64,000 nt of DNA from Mesostigma viride (taxonomy: Eukaryota > Streptophyta > Mesostigmatophyceae > Mesostigmatales > Mesostigmataceae): positions 1 to 64,000 of the forward strand of contig RPFO01000827.1 in the NCBI GenBank assembly GCA_009746045.1, written 5' to 3'. A model generated the notes under the pieces. That model worked only from the letters and a program-made list of their open reading frames with translations. It had not been told where the DNA came from and did not search any database. Positions 49,824 through 58,572 of this stretch are shown one piece after another (within the stretch, counting starts at the first letter, position 1; each line of letters starts with the position of its first letter). The translations under genes were made by a program, and so were the position numbers.

Positions 49824-51099
49824 AGCGCAAGCAGCGTTGTTGTCATTGAGCTGCTCATGTGCTGCTGCTGCTGCTGTGCTGCCATGCTATTGCTGCTGCA
49901 TTGCTGCCGTGCTGCTGCTGTGCTATTGTGCTGATGTGTTGCTGCATTGCTGCCGTGCCGCTGATGTATTGCTGTCGTGCTGCTGTGTTGATGCACTGCT
50001 GCATTGCTGCCGTGCTGCTGAGCTAGTACTGCCTATTAGTGAATTTCCTATCAATGGACTATAGTCCACTGATAGGAAATTCAGGAATCGGCATACTAAG
50101 TTGCTGCTGCGCTGACTTGTGCTCCTGCTATGCGGCCGTGTTGATGTGCTACAGTTGTGCTGCTGCTGTGCTACGGTCATGCTGCTGCTGTGTTGCTGGG
50201 CTGATGTGTTGTTGCATTGATGTAGTGGCTATTGTTCCGCTACTACAATTTGCTACTGATGCCGCTGCTGGTGCTTTTTTGCATGTCAGTGCCCGCTATG
50301 TTCACACCACTGTTGCCGCGGTTGGTATCGCGTGATTTCCACCGGTTGTGCGTTGACATGTGTTACTCATGCATTTGCCCCTATATTTGGTAGCACGCGG
50401 TTTCGCGTTAGTTAGGTGCAGACAGCTGCATGTAGACAAACATCTTGTTTAAGTCGGTCAATTAACTGTTCTTGACGCATCATGGTCCAAGTCGACCGAC
50501 CTGTAGCCTGGACCAGTAGAGCAATTGTCTAGGAGAAAGAGCGTGATCGCTGCAGAAGCCGCGTGGCAGCCGTGGCTGTACCTGTAGTACGACCTGCATA
50601 TATATGGATACTGTATTTGGATACTGGGTTGTTTATCAATTCTGGTTTTAATTTATTTAGTGTACCTGGTGTTGGCATGCCAACTCAGTGCTAAACTACT
50701 TTATGCACAATGATGCAACTTGATGCTATAGTGACGTGCCACGATGTAACTTTATTAACTTCACCATTAGTCATGGGGTCAATAGGATTGCTCATTATGC
50801 CATGTTAACATGAACCATGGGTTACGTAATAGTGAAAACAGTAATCATGATGCTCCACTTGAAGTCTCCAACATGGTCATGTTTGGAATTTTATTGATCA
50901 TATTCACAATATATGAAAAGAGACAACAAACGTGGAAGCATGGCACGCCGAGGCCGATAATATATGTGTGAAATATGAAAAGAGACAACATCTTTGGCAA
51001 GCATGATCATATTATGCTTGCCAAACATATTAATGATATCGACCATGTCCAGAAACCATGTTTGCCAATGGTGCATTTAGGATACATTTGAAGCCGTGC
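49824..51099. other. CTG-rich then AT-rich right interior of the TIR element
   Basis: 49850-50250 is a degenerate GCTGCTG/TGTTGCTG repeat. The rest is AT-rich without a credible gene. At 51078-51110 a hairpin-like GGATACATTTGaagccgtgCAAATGTATCC adjoins the right terminal repeat. Confidence 0.5.
50041..50082. repeat. 42-bp near-perfect palindrome
   Basis: GAATTTCCTATC...GGACTATAGTCC...GATAGGAAATTC: 21-bp arms with one 2-bp mismatch (AA against CT) and no spacer. It would form a long hairpin. Confidence 0.85.
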
Positions 51100-51128
51100 A
51101 AATGTATCCTAATCCGGTAAAACCACCC
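51100..51128 (-). repeat. Right terminal inverted repeat
   Basis: Exact inverse of 42051-42079. It ends six bases before the GTATAC element of the 51158 gene. Confidence 0.85.
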
Positions 51129-51133
51129 TATGG

Positions 51134-51139
51134 GTATAC
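51134..51139 (+). promoter_or_regulatory. GTATAC element before the 51158 gene
   Basis: GGGTATACACACCC stands 19-24 bases before the ATG. The TIR element has inserted directly upstream, so any further upstream promoter sequence is displaced. Confidence 0.45.
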
Positions 51140-51157
51140 ACACCCGCACGCTCGCGA

Positions 51158-51505
51158 ATGGCCGCGGCCTTCATCGAGTCCCGCGTGTTCGGCGAACAGC
51201 AGCGAGCCACCGGAAGGAATCTCGACCCGGCCCTGGATAATAACAGGACGTTCCCCGTGACGCCCGACCAGCTGGAATGGAACCTCTCGATGGGAGCGCG
51301 GATGGACCCGTCCCTCCACGACATGAGGAAGAGGGGAGGCGTGAACGCCGCGAACGGGAACACGGTGCTGCTCACCGACGAGCGATTCACGAGTCCGTTC
51401 CTCAACACGCTGTGGCCGAGGCTGAGGAAAGAGTCCAGCCGATTGGACGACCAGCTACTGATGACCAACCTCCGACCGACGGGCGCGCACAAGTACAGCT
51501 ACTGA
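51158..51505 (+). CDS. Hypothetical virion-type protein (115 aa)
   Basis: The ATG at 51158 gives MAAAFIESRVFGEQQRATGR. The protein is polar with repeated Asn/Arg/Asp and no membrane span. Its end ...TNLRPTGAHKYSY is Tyr-rich. The family is not recognised. It is the first viral gene after the TIR element and is followed 80 bp later by a same-strand gene. Confidence 0.6.
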   Translation: MAAAFIESRVFGEQQRATGRNLDPALDNNRTFPVTPDQLEWNLSMGARMDPSLHDMRKRGGVNAANGNTVLLTDERFTSPFLNTLWPRLRKESSRLDDQLLMTNLRPTGAHKYSY

Positions 51506-51585
51506 TCGAGGCCGCGGATATGATCGTCGAGTCCGCCCAATATTATGTCGCGAGATACGTATAGTGGGATCCCGCGCACGAACGA

Positions 51586-52971
51586 ATGCTCGCCGTCATG
51601 TCCGCCGTGGCGTTCGCCGGATACCTGTTTCGACCCATGGGGGATTCGTATCGCGCGAGTTCCGTCTCTTTGAGTGTCCCGTCCGTCGCCACCGAACACC
51701 CGAACGAGTTCAGAGAAGTCCCGACGCTCGGGTACACGGGGATCCCGAACTTCGGGGCTCGAGGAGGGTACGGCGAGGGCGAGCCCGGGTACGTCGCCGC
51801 CCCCACGCACGCGTTGGGACGAGCCAGGGACACGGACCAGTTCGCGTTCCACGTCCGCCCGCCCGTCGAGGACGAGAACGGCGTCCGATACGCGCCCGGA
51901 GGCGCGCCGTATCCGGCCGGGTACACGGACAAGATCATGCCGAGTGACGGAACGTATCGCGGGATCGTGGGACCGCAGGTGACGATGGAACGCGGCGCGG
52001 TCACGCGGGAAGAGGTCACGGGGCCCGTGCGTCCCGACAGGTTATTCGAGGGCGAGAAGATGCGCGCGTTCAACGGCGAACGGGAACGCGACGCGCGATT
52101 GGCGCCGGATATCCTGAACAGGAGGTACGAGTTGCCCGAGAACCGGTTGCGAGTCAACCGGCCCAACCCGCAGCAGGCGCACATCGATTCGGGCGCTCTG
52201 CCGATCACGACGTACGGCCGCGTCCAGACGCACTTGAGAGCGGGCACGCGGAACCGCGCGCCGATCCCGGACTTCGAGACGGGCAATCGCATGCGGTCGG
52301 ACGCCGGGACGTGGACGACGTCCGTGTTGCCCGAACGCGCGGCCGTGCTCCCGACACGCGAGAACGTGTCCGACGCGATGGACAAGGGCACGCCGGCGAC
52401 GTGGGCGCGCATGCAGGTCACGGGTAACCGCGTCAACCCGAAACGGTTGGACCATTTGAACGCGTTGGAAGCCCATCCGGCGCCCGTGGGCGATGGAGGG
52501 TTGGAGGCCATCCAATTCGGCGCGCGGACGGGGGCCAAGGTCCGCGAGCCGTTGGGGGTGAAGACGTGCGTCCAGCGCGTTCCTAACTCGGAGTTTGTGA
52601 CCTCGGTCGACCGCGTCGAGGACCAGGAACACACGCATCTGTTCGAGAACCGGACGTTCGACGCCGTGATGCCGGGAGGGGAGTACCCTCAGACGCGCGA
52701 CGCGGTGGAGGACGCGTTCCAGATCGGACGGTTCCCGCTCCTCGACAGATCGCAGTTGACGGCCGTGGCCGTGGGCGCGCCGGACATGGCGCAGTACAAC
52801 GAGGAGAGGAAGGAGAGGGGGTCAAGGGACGGGGAGCGGGTCATGCGGATGAAGCAGGGCGACGTGAGTTACGACATCGATCGCGAGACGATCGCGCGCG
52901 TGTACGACCCGTTGGAGGAGAACCCGTACTTCATCCCGTGCGTTCAAGTGGAAGGGGAGTCGATCCAATAA
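51586..52971 (+). CDS. Giant-virus-type structural protein, possibly DUF5899-like (461 aa)
   Basis: The ATG at 51586 gives MLAVMSAVAFAGYLFRPMGD, a short N-terminal hydrophobic segment that could anchor it in a membrane. A long polar, Arg/Pro/Asn-rich region follows. The block LPENRLRVNRPNPQQAH, then ITTYGRVQTHLRAGT and TWTTSVLPERAAVLPTRENV, recalls a conserved giant-virus family in which LR...NP...Y.GRV is followed by a T(T/S)..... RP segment (DUF5899 from memory). The C-terminus has QGDVSYDIDRETIARVYDPL. The gene is intact. Probable virion protein. Confidence 0.6.
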   Translation: MLAVMSAVAFAGYLFRPMGDSYRASSVSLSVPSVATEHPNEFREVPTLGYTGIPNFGARGGYGEGEPGYVAAPTHALGRARDTDQFAFHVRPPVEDENGVRYAPGGAPYPAGYTDKIMPSDGTYRGIVGPQVTMERGAVTREEVTGPVRPDRLFEGEKMRAFNGERERDARLAPDILNRRYELPENRLRVNRPNPQQAHIDSGALPITTYGRVQTHLRAGTRNRAPIPDFETGNRMRSDAGTWTTSVLPERAAVLPTRENVSDAMDKGTPATWARMQVTGNRVNPKRLDHLNALEAHPAPVGDGGLEAIQFGARTGAKVREPLGVKTCVQRVPNSEFVTSVDRVEDQEHTHLFENRTFDAVMPGGEYPQTRDAVEDAFQIGRFPLLDRSQLTAVAVGAPDMAQYNEERKERGSRDGERVMRMKQGDVSYDIDRETIARVYDPLEENPYFIPCVQVEGESIQ

Positions 52972-52991
52972 TTTTTTTTCTCGGCGAAGTG

Positions 52992-52997
52992 GTATAC
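52992..52997 (+). promoter_or_regulatory. T-run plus GTATAC element before the 53023 gene
   Basis: An eight-T run (52972-52979) is followed by GGTATACCAC 26-31 bases before the ATG. The same pairing, T/A-run then GTATA, is seen before the 61073 and 6804 genes. Confidence 0.5.
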
Positions 52998-53022
52998 CAC
53001 GCCCGGGTGATACCAGGAAACC

Positions 53023-54855
53023 ATGACGTCCACGTACCCGATGTATTCGAGCAACGCCACGCCGACCGTGCGTTCGACGCAGGCGCAGCAGCGGATCAAC
53101 GATTTCGCGTCCAAGATCTTCACGCCGTACGAACTGCAGAAACTCAGGACCTACATCCCGGGCATCAAGTTCGTGGTCGAGGAGGCGGGACTGTACAAAC
53201 AGAACATCGTGGAGACGAGCGATTTGCTCAAGAAATTGCAAGGGTTCGTCGCTTCCGTGTATATTTACGATATTTTGGGGAGTCTGATGCGCGATATCAA
53301 CGAGCGCGTTCGGAGGGCGACCGATTCGTCTTTGTTGGAGGTCGATCGCGCCGAGATGGCGAAGTTGGTCAACGCTCTGCGTGGATTTGTGGCGACCGAA
53401 AAAGATCCCATATCTTCCAAGGCGGACATCCTCGCAGCTGCGAAAAAGGAATACACTGTTAGAAAAAATGCTTTTGTAGCCCAAGCTACAAAGGCGGCCC
53501 TCGCCGGCGCTGCATCAGGCATCGCCCGCGCGGATGCCGAGAAACAGTTTGAGGATTCCGAAGGTCCGGAGCCCACGACCGTGGACGCCGCCAGGCACGC
53601 GGGTTCAAGGGCGAAGGATGCTAACGAGAAAGTATATATGTACCGAATCCCACCCACCACGATGGCCCTGATCACTGATTTGGAGAGTTTGGCGGCTGCT
53701 AGCACTCCGGAGAAGGAGTACCAACTGCCGGCCGGAGGTATGGGATCTATTGGGATGACGAAAAAAATTCGCGCGTTCGCGCTACGTCCAGAAAATTTGC
53801 CAACGTACAATCTCTTGTTGGGCGGTCACGCGTCAGACGACAGCGTGCCGGCTAAGCTGTTGCAGCAACTTTCGTCCCCGATGATCGACGCCACTCGTCT
53901 CGCTATTAAACACCGTGAGCGACTTCACGCGCTAGATGTAGACGACCCGCCACCCATTAACGTGGATTTGTTGCTGGCCAAACAATCCAAAAACCGTTAC
54001 GCGTTTGATACTACTGCGAAAGCAGACGAGTTGAAAATCGGGGGCGCGGGCACTGTATTACCGACGATCGGTGACAAGACTTACGCCGATCCGTTCCGTC
54101 TGGGTGGCAACCCGAAATCGAATTTCGAGAACGCGATTTACAGGTTTGTTAAGCGCGACATTATCGCATTCAATCGTCTGCGTACGTCCATTCTGAATAA
54201 TATTGATCAATGGTGGACGAACAACGGCGCGCTGAACCTCATCAATGGCGACAATCGCGATCCGAACGACTTCTATAGGACATTATTGGACGCGGATTAC
54301 CGTCTTTCGGGCGTTCCTCAGCCTGCTTGTCCTTCGGGATCCGCACAAGTCTATTATGACCGTGATCCCAGTGGATGGGTTTGGGATGAGGTCGCAAAAA
54401 AATCGGTTCGGGATCCTATCCGCGCGAGGGTCGTGGATCCGTACATCCGCGCCGCGGACGGCACGTGGGTCGAGAACCCCGAGGCCAGGGTCGGACCGTT
54501 CTGTCAGAAGCGCAAGAACATCAAGGACGTCATGAGCGGCGCGACCGAGTACATGCCCACCGGTCCCCTCCCGACCTTCGACCATCCCGGGTTCGCCAGT
54601 CGTCACCGTCATCGTCGCCCCGCCGCTCGTCCCCGCAAGGCCACCGCCGGCGCGCGTCGTCGTCGTCCGGCCAAGCGCGCACCCCTCGCCAGTGGATCCG
54701 CGTCAGTCGCTGGAGCCCCGAAGAAACGTCGCACGACCGGGACCCGTCGTCGCCCGTCCGCCGCCAAGCGCACCGGCGTCCGTCGTCCCGCCGCCTCCGC
54801 CAAGCGCACCGCCGCCAAGCGCACGACCCGTCGCAAGACCGCCGCGCGTCGGTAA
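53023..54855 (+). CDS. Large virion-type protein with a histone-H1-like basic tail (610 aa)
   Basis: The ATG at 53023 gives MTSTYPMYSSNATPTVRSTQ. Residues 1-520 are a mixed, helix-rich globular part (FTPYELQKLRTYIPGIKFVV, NAIYRFVKRDIIAFNRLRTS). From about residue 526 to the end the protein is almost only Arg, Lys, Ala, Pro, Thr and Ser, with repeats such as PAARPRKATAGARRRRPAKR, SAAKRTGVRRPAASAKRTAA and KRTTRRKTAARR. This is the composition of histone H1 and viral DNA-condensing tails. A role in compacting virion DNA is the natural inference. The middle of the gene (about 53390-54440) has clearly lower GC at third codon positions than both ends, so parts may have different origins. Confidence 0.75.
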   Translation: MTSTYPMYSSNATPTVRSTQAQQRINDFASKIFTPYELQKLRTYIPGIKFVVEEAGLYKQNIVETSDLLKKLQGFVASVYIYDILGSLMRDINERVRRATDSSLLEVDRAEMAKLVNALRGFVATEKDPISSKADILAAAKKEYTVRKNAFVAQATKAALAGAASGIARADAEKQFEDSEGPEPTTVDAARHAGSRAKDANEKVYMYRIPPTTMALITDLESLAAASTPEKEYQLPAGGMGSIGMTKKIRAFALRPENLPTYNLLLGGHASDDSVPAKLLQQLSSPMIDATRLAIKHRERLHALDVDDPPPINVDLLLAKQSKNRYAFDTTAKADELKIGGAGTVLPTIGDKTYADPFRLGGNPKSNFENAIYRFVKRDIIAFNRLRTSILNNIDQWWTNNGALNLINGDNRDPNDFYRTLLDADYRLSGVPQPACPSGSAQVYYDRDPSGWVWDEVAKKSVRDPIRARVVDPYIRAADGTWVENPEARVGPFCQKRKNIKDVMSGATEYMPTGPLPTFDHPGFASRHRHRRPAARPRKATAGARRRRPAKRAPLASGSASVAGAPKKRRTTGTRRRPSAAKRTGVRRPAASAKRTAAKRTTRRKTAARR

Positions 54856-54942
54856 GCGCCGCGTCGTCTCGACGCGTCCGTACATCCTCCGCGTTCTCCC
54901 GCGTCTTGAAAAGATCCGCGACCCGGAAGAAGACGCATCGTC

Positions 54943-55679
54943 TTGTCGATCCTCGACGACCGCGTCCCATCGATTCCGTGTAACTCCGTCGACGCGAAGG
55001 ACGTCCCACGCGTCCGCCCCGAACATGGAGGATTCGAGTCCCTCGCGTGCGTCGACCCGTCCGCGTTGAAGCGCGCTCAGTGGTTTACAGACGCCAGCAA
55101 GCGCGCCGATCTCCGATTGGCCAAGATGATCGCCCGCAGAAACGAGAGGCTCGAGGATAAGGCCGTGTACGTCGGCAAGGGCCAGGTGATGTTCGCGGTG
55201 TTCCAGGACGTCCGTCGTCCTCGCTCGAACTGACGGAGGACGAGAAACGCGTCCAGGCGGACTTCGAAGTCCGCGGGATCGCCGCCTTGCGCGGAGAGCC
55301 GCTGTACTCCACGTGCAGCGACACCAATCCCCAACGCGGGTGGACGCGGTGCGCCACGTGTCGTGGTATCATGCCCGCGCACAAGACCGAACTCGTGAAG
55401 TCCGAGGGGTTCTACAGCGTCGTGTGGTTCTATCACCACGCCTGCTACGACGCCGTGTTGCGCGCGAAACACCGCAACACCATCACCGACACGGACTTCT
55501 TCGCCCCGCTCCGTCCTACATCCGACGTCCGAGACGGGGCGGAAGAAGACGGGACGGCCGGTCCGTCCGCGTCCGCGTCCGCCTACCGCGACTCGCACGA
55601 TGCCGTCGCGGCCGTCGTCGATCCCCTCCGGCCCGAGAAGTGGGATCTCGATCGTCCCGAGATGGACAACTACGACTGA
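54943..55679 (+). CDS. Zinc-binding protein with PARP-type finger pattern, one frame break
   Basis: The first part reads SALKRAQWFTDASKRADLRL, then RRNERLEDKAVYVGKGQVMF in one frame, to a TGA at 55231. The second part, in the next frame from about 55215, reads SLELTEDEKRVQADFEVRGI, CSDTNPQRGWTRCATCRGIM, then WFYHHACYDAVLRAKHRN, and ends in an acidic tail at 55679. The Cys-x2-Cys ... His-x2-Cys spacing, with an aromatic WFYHHAC, resembles PARP-type zinc fingers, which sense DNA breaks. The start is uncertain: no ATG opens the first part, and the nearest (55025) is in a third frame. It follows the 53023 gene on the same strand. Confidence 0.5.
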
Positions 55680-55734
55680 TCCGTGATCCATCGGACCGGC
55701 CGATCCGCCGTGCGTCTCGTCCGCGAACGCAAAA

Positions 55735-56364
55735 ATGTGGCGCAATTACATACGACGACCCATGGCGACCACGAACTTGACAGGGATCGCCAGACGTCTG
55801 CGCGCGGCCAACGCCGCCGGCGTCCCGTCAACGACCGCGACCGCGCCCGTGTCTTCGTCCGCGATCCCGTCCGTCCGCGCCGCGCGCGGACCTGTGATTC
55901 CCGTCGGCCGCGCCGTCGTCCGCGCCTCGGCCCCGGTCCTCGCCGCCTCCACCGCCTCCGTCGGCGTTGCTGAGGGGGCGGATCCGACTCCCGAGGGGTC
56001 CTTCTACGAAGAGGAAGGAATGTCCGCGAGCGAAGTGTCCGGAAGCGAGTCCGCTTCCCGACTTTCCGCCGCTCGTTCTCGCAGCGTACGAGCCGGCGCT
56101 GTCCCAGCCGCGCCAGGAAAAACCGGCGCGATCGCGTCCTCCGCGCACGCCCACGAGCAGTACACTCGCCGGTCCGCGTCGACCACGATCGTGTGGCCCG
56201 CGGCGGGAGGAGTGGCCGCCGCCGTGTGCGTCATGCGGTTCCTCCCCTCCCGCGTCCCGTCCTGGTTCAAGGACCCGGACGGCCAATTGAGCGACGTCCG
56301 CATCCGATCGATCGGACTCGCCGCGGGGGTTCTCACCTTCTTCATCATCCGTCTGTTGCTTTGA
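55735..56364 (+). CDS. Membrane protein with two C-terminal spans (209 aa)
   Basis: The ATG at 55735 gives MWRNYIRRPMATTNLTGIAR. The N-terminal 140 residues are Ala/Ser/Thr/Val-rich and disordered. Two hydrophobic segments follow: TTIVWPAAGGVAAAVCVMRF and SIGLAAGVLTFFIIRLLL at the very end, with a loop RVPSWFKDPDGQLSDVRI between. The gene is intact. Probable virion membrane protein, consistent with its place between virion genes. Confidence 0.65.
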   Translation: MWRNYIRRPMATTNLTGIARRLRAANAAGVPSTTATAPVSSSAIPSVRAARGPVIPVGRAVVRASAPVLAASTASVGVAEGADPTPEGSFYEEEGMSASEVSGSESASRLSAARSRSVRAGAVPAAPGKTGAIASSAHAHEQYTRRSASTTIVWPAAGGVAAAVCVMRFLPSRVPSWFKDPDGQLSDVRIRSIGLAAGVLTFFIIRLLL

Positions 56365-56452
56365 TTCGTAGGTAGCGATACGCGCGGTAGAAGGCGCGTC
56401 ACGGCCCCCCTTTTTTTGTTGATGCGTTATTATGCGATGAATCCTTAATAAA

Positions 56453-56770
56453 ATGGAATTAACCCACGAAGAGTACAAACGCAAACGTTTCGAGATCACC
56501 ACTAGGATTTCCGACCTCCGACGCGAGGAACGCGAACTTCGCGAATGGTTAGGCGAGCGGGACGTGCCCGTGTCCACGGTACACGCGGCGACGGCGATCC
56601 GGACGGACGTCCACGACCCCGACGACGCGTGCGCGCGACGACTGGCGGAATTGGATCGGGTCGCGAGCATGATGGACGTGGTGCAGGCGGAGGTCGATCG
56701 GTTGAGACTGAAGTGGGCGGGCGCGAGGGCGAGATTCGTTCAGCCCGCGCGGAAAGATATCCGCGGATAA
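56453..56770 (+). CDS. Small coiled-coil protein (105 aa)
   Basis: The ATG at 56453 gives MELTHEEYKRKRFEITTRIS. Two helices with heptad-like spacing (SDLRREERELREWLGERD, and RRLAELDRVASMMDVVQAEV) flank a loop. No membrane segment or catalytic motif. Upstream DNA is AT-rich (GCGTTATTATGCGATGAATCC), and AATAAA directly precedes the ATG. It ends 23 bp before the next gene. Possibly a scaffold or adaptor; function unknown. Confidence 0.6.
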   Translation: MELTHEEYKRKRFEITTRISDLRREERELREWLGERDVPVSTVHAATAIRTDVHDPDDACARRLAELDRVASMMDVVQAEVDRLRLKWAGARARFVQPARKDIRG

Positions 56771-56793
56771 TAGATGACTGTCATCGGATCGCC

Positions 56794-57709
56794 ATGGCCC
56801 GCAAGACCCCGAACGCGGCGGCGACGGACGCGGCCCCGTCTAACCCGACTTGCGACGACGAGCCGATGGTGGACACCAACGTGTTGGTGGACAGCAAAAG
56901 GAGTACGTCGACCAGCTGGAACGCGGGTTCTTGAACCCCGCGTTCGACGCGCTGAAGAACGTGCTGACGGACGCCATGAACGTGGCCCGCGACCAGGAAA
57001 TGGACGCGATGGACTGTTTCGTCCGTCTCCTGGAGGAGATCCCCACCTGGAACCAGGACATCATCGAGGAGGAGACCAAACAGGTGTCGCAGACCATGCC
57101 GTACCTGAAGGAGCTGCTGAAAGCCTACTTCGTGTGCACGAGCATGATCCTGGCGTCCATCCGCATGTCCAAGAACAAGAACGACAAGATGAAGGTCAAG
57201 GTCCCGGCGCCGGAACGGTTCGTCCACATGGTGCTGAAAGGCGTGGCGCTGGACGTCGTGGACGACCTCGACCATTTCGTGGACGCGCTCGAAGACGGGA
57301 CGTTCAAACTCAAGCGCCGCGCGGTTCTCAAGTCGGTGTCCGAGAGCGTGAAGAACGCGCTGCACCGACTCATGCCCATCGACGACATCCTCAAGGAGTA
57401 CATGGGCGACATCTTGTCCAAGGACTCGTTCAAGTCCGGCGGCGCGGCGTCGTGCGCGGACGGCGGCGGGGCGGGTCTTCGCGCGGGGTGACCACGGAAG
57501 GGGAGGGAGAGGTGGACGTGGACGCGGACGAGGTCACCAAGTCCGTCAAGCTGTCCAAACGCAAGTCCGCGGTCTCGGGTGGCAGCGGCGGCGGCGGACA
57601 GAGGGACAGGGGGGTGTCCGGGGACGCCGGGGACTTGGACGACTACCTGGACGCGGACGACGGACGCGGGGACGACGTCGAGGACGAGATCGAGGACGAG
57701 GAGTTTTAG
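56794..57709 (+). CDS. Conserved giant-virus-type protein, two frame breaks (about 305 aa)
   Basis: The ATG at 56794 gives MARKTPNAAATDAAPSNPTC. The frame changes near 56898 in an AAAAGG run, to KEYVDQLERGFLNPAFDALK, then EEIPTWNQDIIEEETKQVSQ, KAYFVCTSMILASIRMSKNK and MKVKVPAPERFVHMVLKGVA. It changes again near 57475 into an acidic tail that ends VEDEIEDEEF. The pattern WNQ.I...E........YL..L..A.F......L..IR followed by K.KVP....F.H is familiar from a family present in most algal and amoebal giant viruses (virion-associated, role unknown). The acidic tail is also usual. With both breaks repaired the gene would be complete. Confidence 0.65.
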
Positions 57710-57781
57710 ACGTCTCGGCGGCGACGTCGGCGCGAACAAAAAGGGTGTTACTTGATATACGGCGACGTCCTACCGCGTCCC

Positions 57782-58474
57782 ATGTCGAACGGAGTCGAGA
57801 CCGTCATATGGCCGGACGGGACGAAAGTCATGCACGTGCGCGCTCCGAAGCCGGTCGCGCGCATCGGTCCGAGCGTCCGCCGGGTGTCGTGGAGACTCGC
57901 TCCCGACGCGCTGGAGACCGTTCGCGCGAGTCTGAAGACGGGTCGCGAGCTCGGCGGCACGTTCGTCCCCGACCCCGTGGCCGGGTGTTTGAGAATCGAC
58001 CAGACGGCGAAACTGGGAGGCGGGAACCACGTGAAGATCCCGCACGGGCTTTTCGAATGGCACACGCACCCGCTCGGATGCGGGATGAAGGAATGCTCGC
58101 TCGCTTCCCCGAGCTCGACGGACGTCGACGTCATGCTGAAGGACGCGACCACCGACAACCTCGCGCATTTCGTGTTCACGTCCCAAGGGTGTTTCGTCGT
58201 CCGATTGACCCCGGGACTCGTCGCGCGGATACGGGACGGGTCGCAGACGGACGTCGCCCGATCGATCGTCAAGAAGTTCGAGGCGCTGCAGGAGGAGTTC
58301 GGAGTACGGTACGACGCGACGCGCACGTCGAAGGACCGCGACGCGGTCGAGCGATGGCACGAGACGCGATGGCGGGTTCTGGCGAAAAGGGTGGGTCTGG
58401 ACGCCGCGTTCTACCGCTTGCCGGCCCAGCCCGTGGTGACCGTCGTCACGTCGACCGGGCCGGCCGCCGCGTGA
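57782..58474 (+). CDS. JAMM/MPN+ metalloprotease-like protein (230 aa)
   Basis: I chose the ATG at 57782 (MSNGVETVIWPDGTKVMHVR). Residues line up with the JAMM zinc protease signature: E56 (TGRELGGTFVPDP), H94-T-H96 (FEWHTHPLGCG), and S111 and D114 (SPSSTDVDVM). The gap between HTH and SxxD is longer than the usual seven residues. JAMM enzymes cleave ubiquitin or ubiquitin-like chains (Rpn11, AMSH, CSN5), and bacterial and phage relatives process precursor proteins. The best-fitting roles are removal of ubiquitin from host or viral proteins, or maturation of a virion protein. The gene is intact. It is 98 bp upstream of the packaging ATPase, on the same strand; a GATATAC element is about 30 bases upstream. 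Confidence 0.7.
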   Translation: MSNGVETVIWPDGTKVMHVRAPKPVARIGPSVRRVSWRLAPDALETVRASLKTGRELGGTFVPDPVAGCLRIDQTAKLGGGNHVKIPHGLFEWHTHPLGCGMKECSLASPSSTDVDVMLKDATTDNLAHFVFTSQGCFVVRLTPGLVARIRDGSQTDVARSIVKKFEALQEEFGVRYDATRTSKDRDAVERWHETRWRVLAKRVGLDAAFYRLPAQPVVTVVTSTGPAAA

Positions 58475-58572
58475 ACGGATGCGCACGTCCTGTCCGGTCG
58501 CCGGATTTCCGCGTGCATTAGTATGCAGTGCGCGCACCGCGCGCGTCCGCGTGATTCGAGCGAGTCGCGAGC

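Larger units (their letters stand above)
42051..51128. mobile_element. 9.1-kb element with 29-bp terminal inverted repeats, satellite-rich
   Basis: The first 29 bases (42051-42079, starting GGGTGGTTTTACCGG) are repeated exactly, in inverse orientation, at 51100-51128, and TAT flanks both ends. Inside there is no recognisable transposase. It is filled with four kinds of repeat array, a polyGln gene fragment and one longer gene fragment. Base composition is mixed and unlike the viral DNA on either side. It separates the viral genes ending at 42035 and starting at 51158, which would otherwise be about 120 bp apart. It is either a non-autonomous or decayed DNA transposon, or a composite that has collected host satellite DNA. 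Confidence 0.75.

Noticed and set aside
49850-50250. Possible Cys/Ala/Leu-rich protein continuing after 49823
   Set aside because: It is a degenerate CTG-type repeat and the preceding gene ends with a clear stop.
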